Of a stretch of 5,622 bases of DNA, positions 5,304-5,622 are shown in pieces. The notes under the pieces were generated by a model. The model was not told the DNA's origin, made no database searches, and worked only from the letters and a program-made list of their open reading frames with translations. Source of the stretch: VMCP01 sp964645755 (GTDB taxonomy: Bacteria; Bacteroidota; Bacteroidia; NS11-12g; UBA955); assembly GCA_964645755.1 (NCBI GenBank), contig CAZYBT010000125.1, positions 1 through 5,622 of the forward strand. Direction: 5' to 3'. Made by a program: the position numbers and the translations under genes. Positions within the stretch are counted from its first letter, which is position 1. Every line of letters starts with the position of its first letter.

Positions 5304-5557
5304 CTATTTTATGGATTTTCGTATTACCTTTTTCTATTTAAATCAATTCCTAACATACCCTTCAAATCCAGTCGTATTTTCAATTCCTAAGTAATGCCAG
5401 TATAAATTTAACGAACATATCGTGAATACACACTAATTTTGACTAGAAATAAAATTTCTTATAATCCAATAATTACTATTAACTTGGCAACAACAAATAT
5501 TTAATCCAACTACAGTTGAATAATACCAATCCATCGTCCCTCAAGAAAAGAAATAGC
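5304..5557. other. AT-rich leader region of the secreted-protein gene
   Basis: About 250 bp with no convincing gene. A short minus-strand frame near 5343-5400 reads YLGIENTTGFEGYVRN before a stop, but I recognise nothing in it. The region contains the candidate -7 box at 5434-5441 and should hold the promoter of the gene starting at 5558. No structured RNA was recognised. Confidence 0.5.
5434..5441 (+). promoter_or_regulatory. Candidate Bacteroidota -7 promoter box TAATTTTG
   Basis: TAATTTTG fits the TAnnTTTG consensus exactly and lies about 115 bp upstream of the ATG at 5558, which would imply a long untranslated leader. There is no clear TTTG -33 box at the expected distance, so this is only half a promoter by sequence. 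Confidence 0.3.
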
Positions 5558-5622
5558 ATGAAAAAAATCATTGCGATTTTAACCCTGGCAATTTGTGCCA
5601 ACGTTTCGGTTGGACAAAATCT
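5558..5622 (+). CDS. Secreted protein with signal peptide, 5' end only
   Basis: The frame opens MKKIIAILTLAICANVSVGQ and then NL before the window ends. This is a textbook Sec signal peptide: two lysines, a hydrophobic core IIAILTLAICANVSV, and a probable signal peptidase I site at VSVG-Q. The cysteine in LAIC is preceded by Ile, so it is not a good lipobox and a lipoprotein is unlikely. An A/G-rich AAGAAAAG lies 8-15 bases upstream. The product is exported to the periplasm, outer membrane or outside; its function cannot be told from 21 residues. It may mark ordinary chromosomal sequence beyond the island. Confidence 0.75.
   Translation, partial: MKKIIAILTLAICANVSVGQN

Overview
The window looks like a piece of a Bacteroidota genome (flavobacterium- or sphingobacterium-like). 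The DNA is AT-rich, Shine-Dalgarno sequences are weak or absent, two TAnnTTTG-type -7 boxes occur, and two genes carry sequence signatures I know mainly from Bacteroidota. These are an ORF6N protein remnant and a C-terminal winged-helix-like domain of the 'LTP.xFA.Y..YL..PEGI ... YYVTGPNGG.KRI' type. No rRNA, tRNA, CRISPR array or intact transposase is visible.

Left edge, minus strand (1-815): the promoter-proximal end of what is probably a BREX phage-defence operon running out of the window to the left. A 67-residue Cro/C1-type regulator overlaps a BrxA (DUF1819) gene at TAATG. One base after the brxA stop, a further gene starts with MNQNE; by the usual BREX order it is probably brxB. An AT-rich 342-bp region upstream (816-1157) holds an inverted repeat and a repeated TAAAAGAGTT element that could be operators.

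Centre: a 399-residue mostly helical protein of unknown function (1158-2357, minus) with a cysteine cluster at its N-terminus and a coiled coil. It is divergent from a 341-residue protein (2555-3580, plus) with an unknown N-terminal region and the winged-helix-like C-terminal domain. A perfect AT-only-core palindrome lies between them. Downstream is a 396-residue fusion of two gamma-glutamylcyclotransferase-like domains plus an unassigned C-terminal region of about 100 residues (3657-4847, plus).

Right edge (4848-5622): mostly non-coding. On the minus strand it holds a wrecked ORF6N-family gene (about 5037-5263). The end of its ORF6N domain is joined out of frame to its C-terminal DRFLIID/GASLKD block, with the middle of the protein missing. 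A new plus-strand gene with a signal peptide starts at 5558 and is cut by the window end; it may be ordinary chromosomal sequence. I read the whole as the flank of a defence island: a BREX operon with its small regulator, three accessory genes without known roles, and a decayed phage-type gene near the probable boundary.
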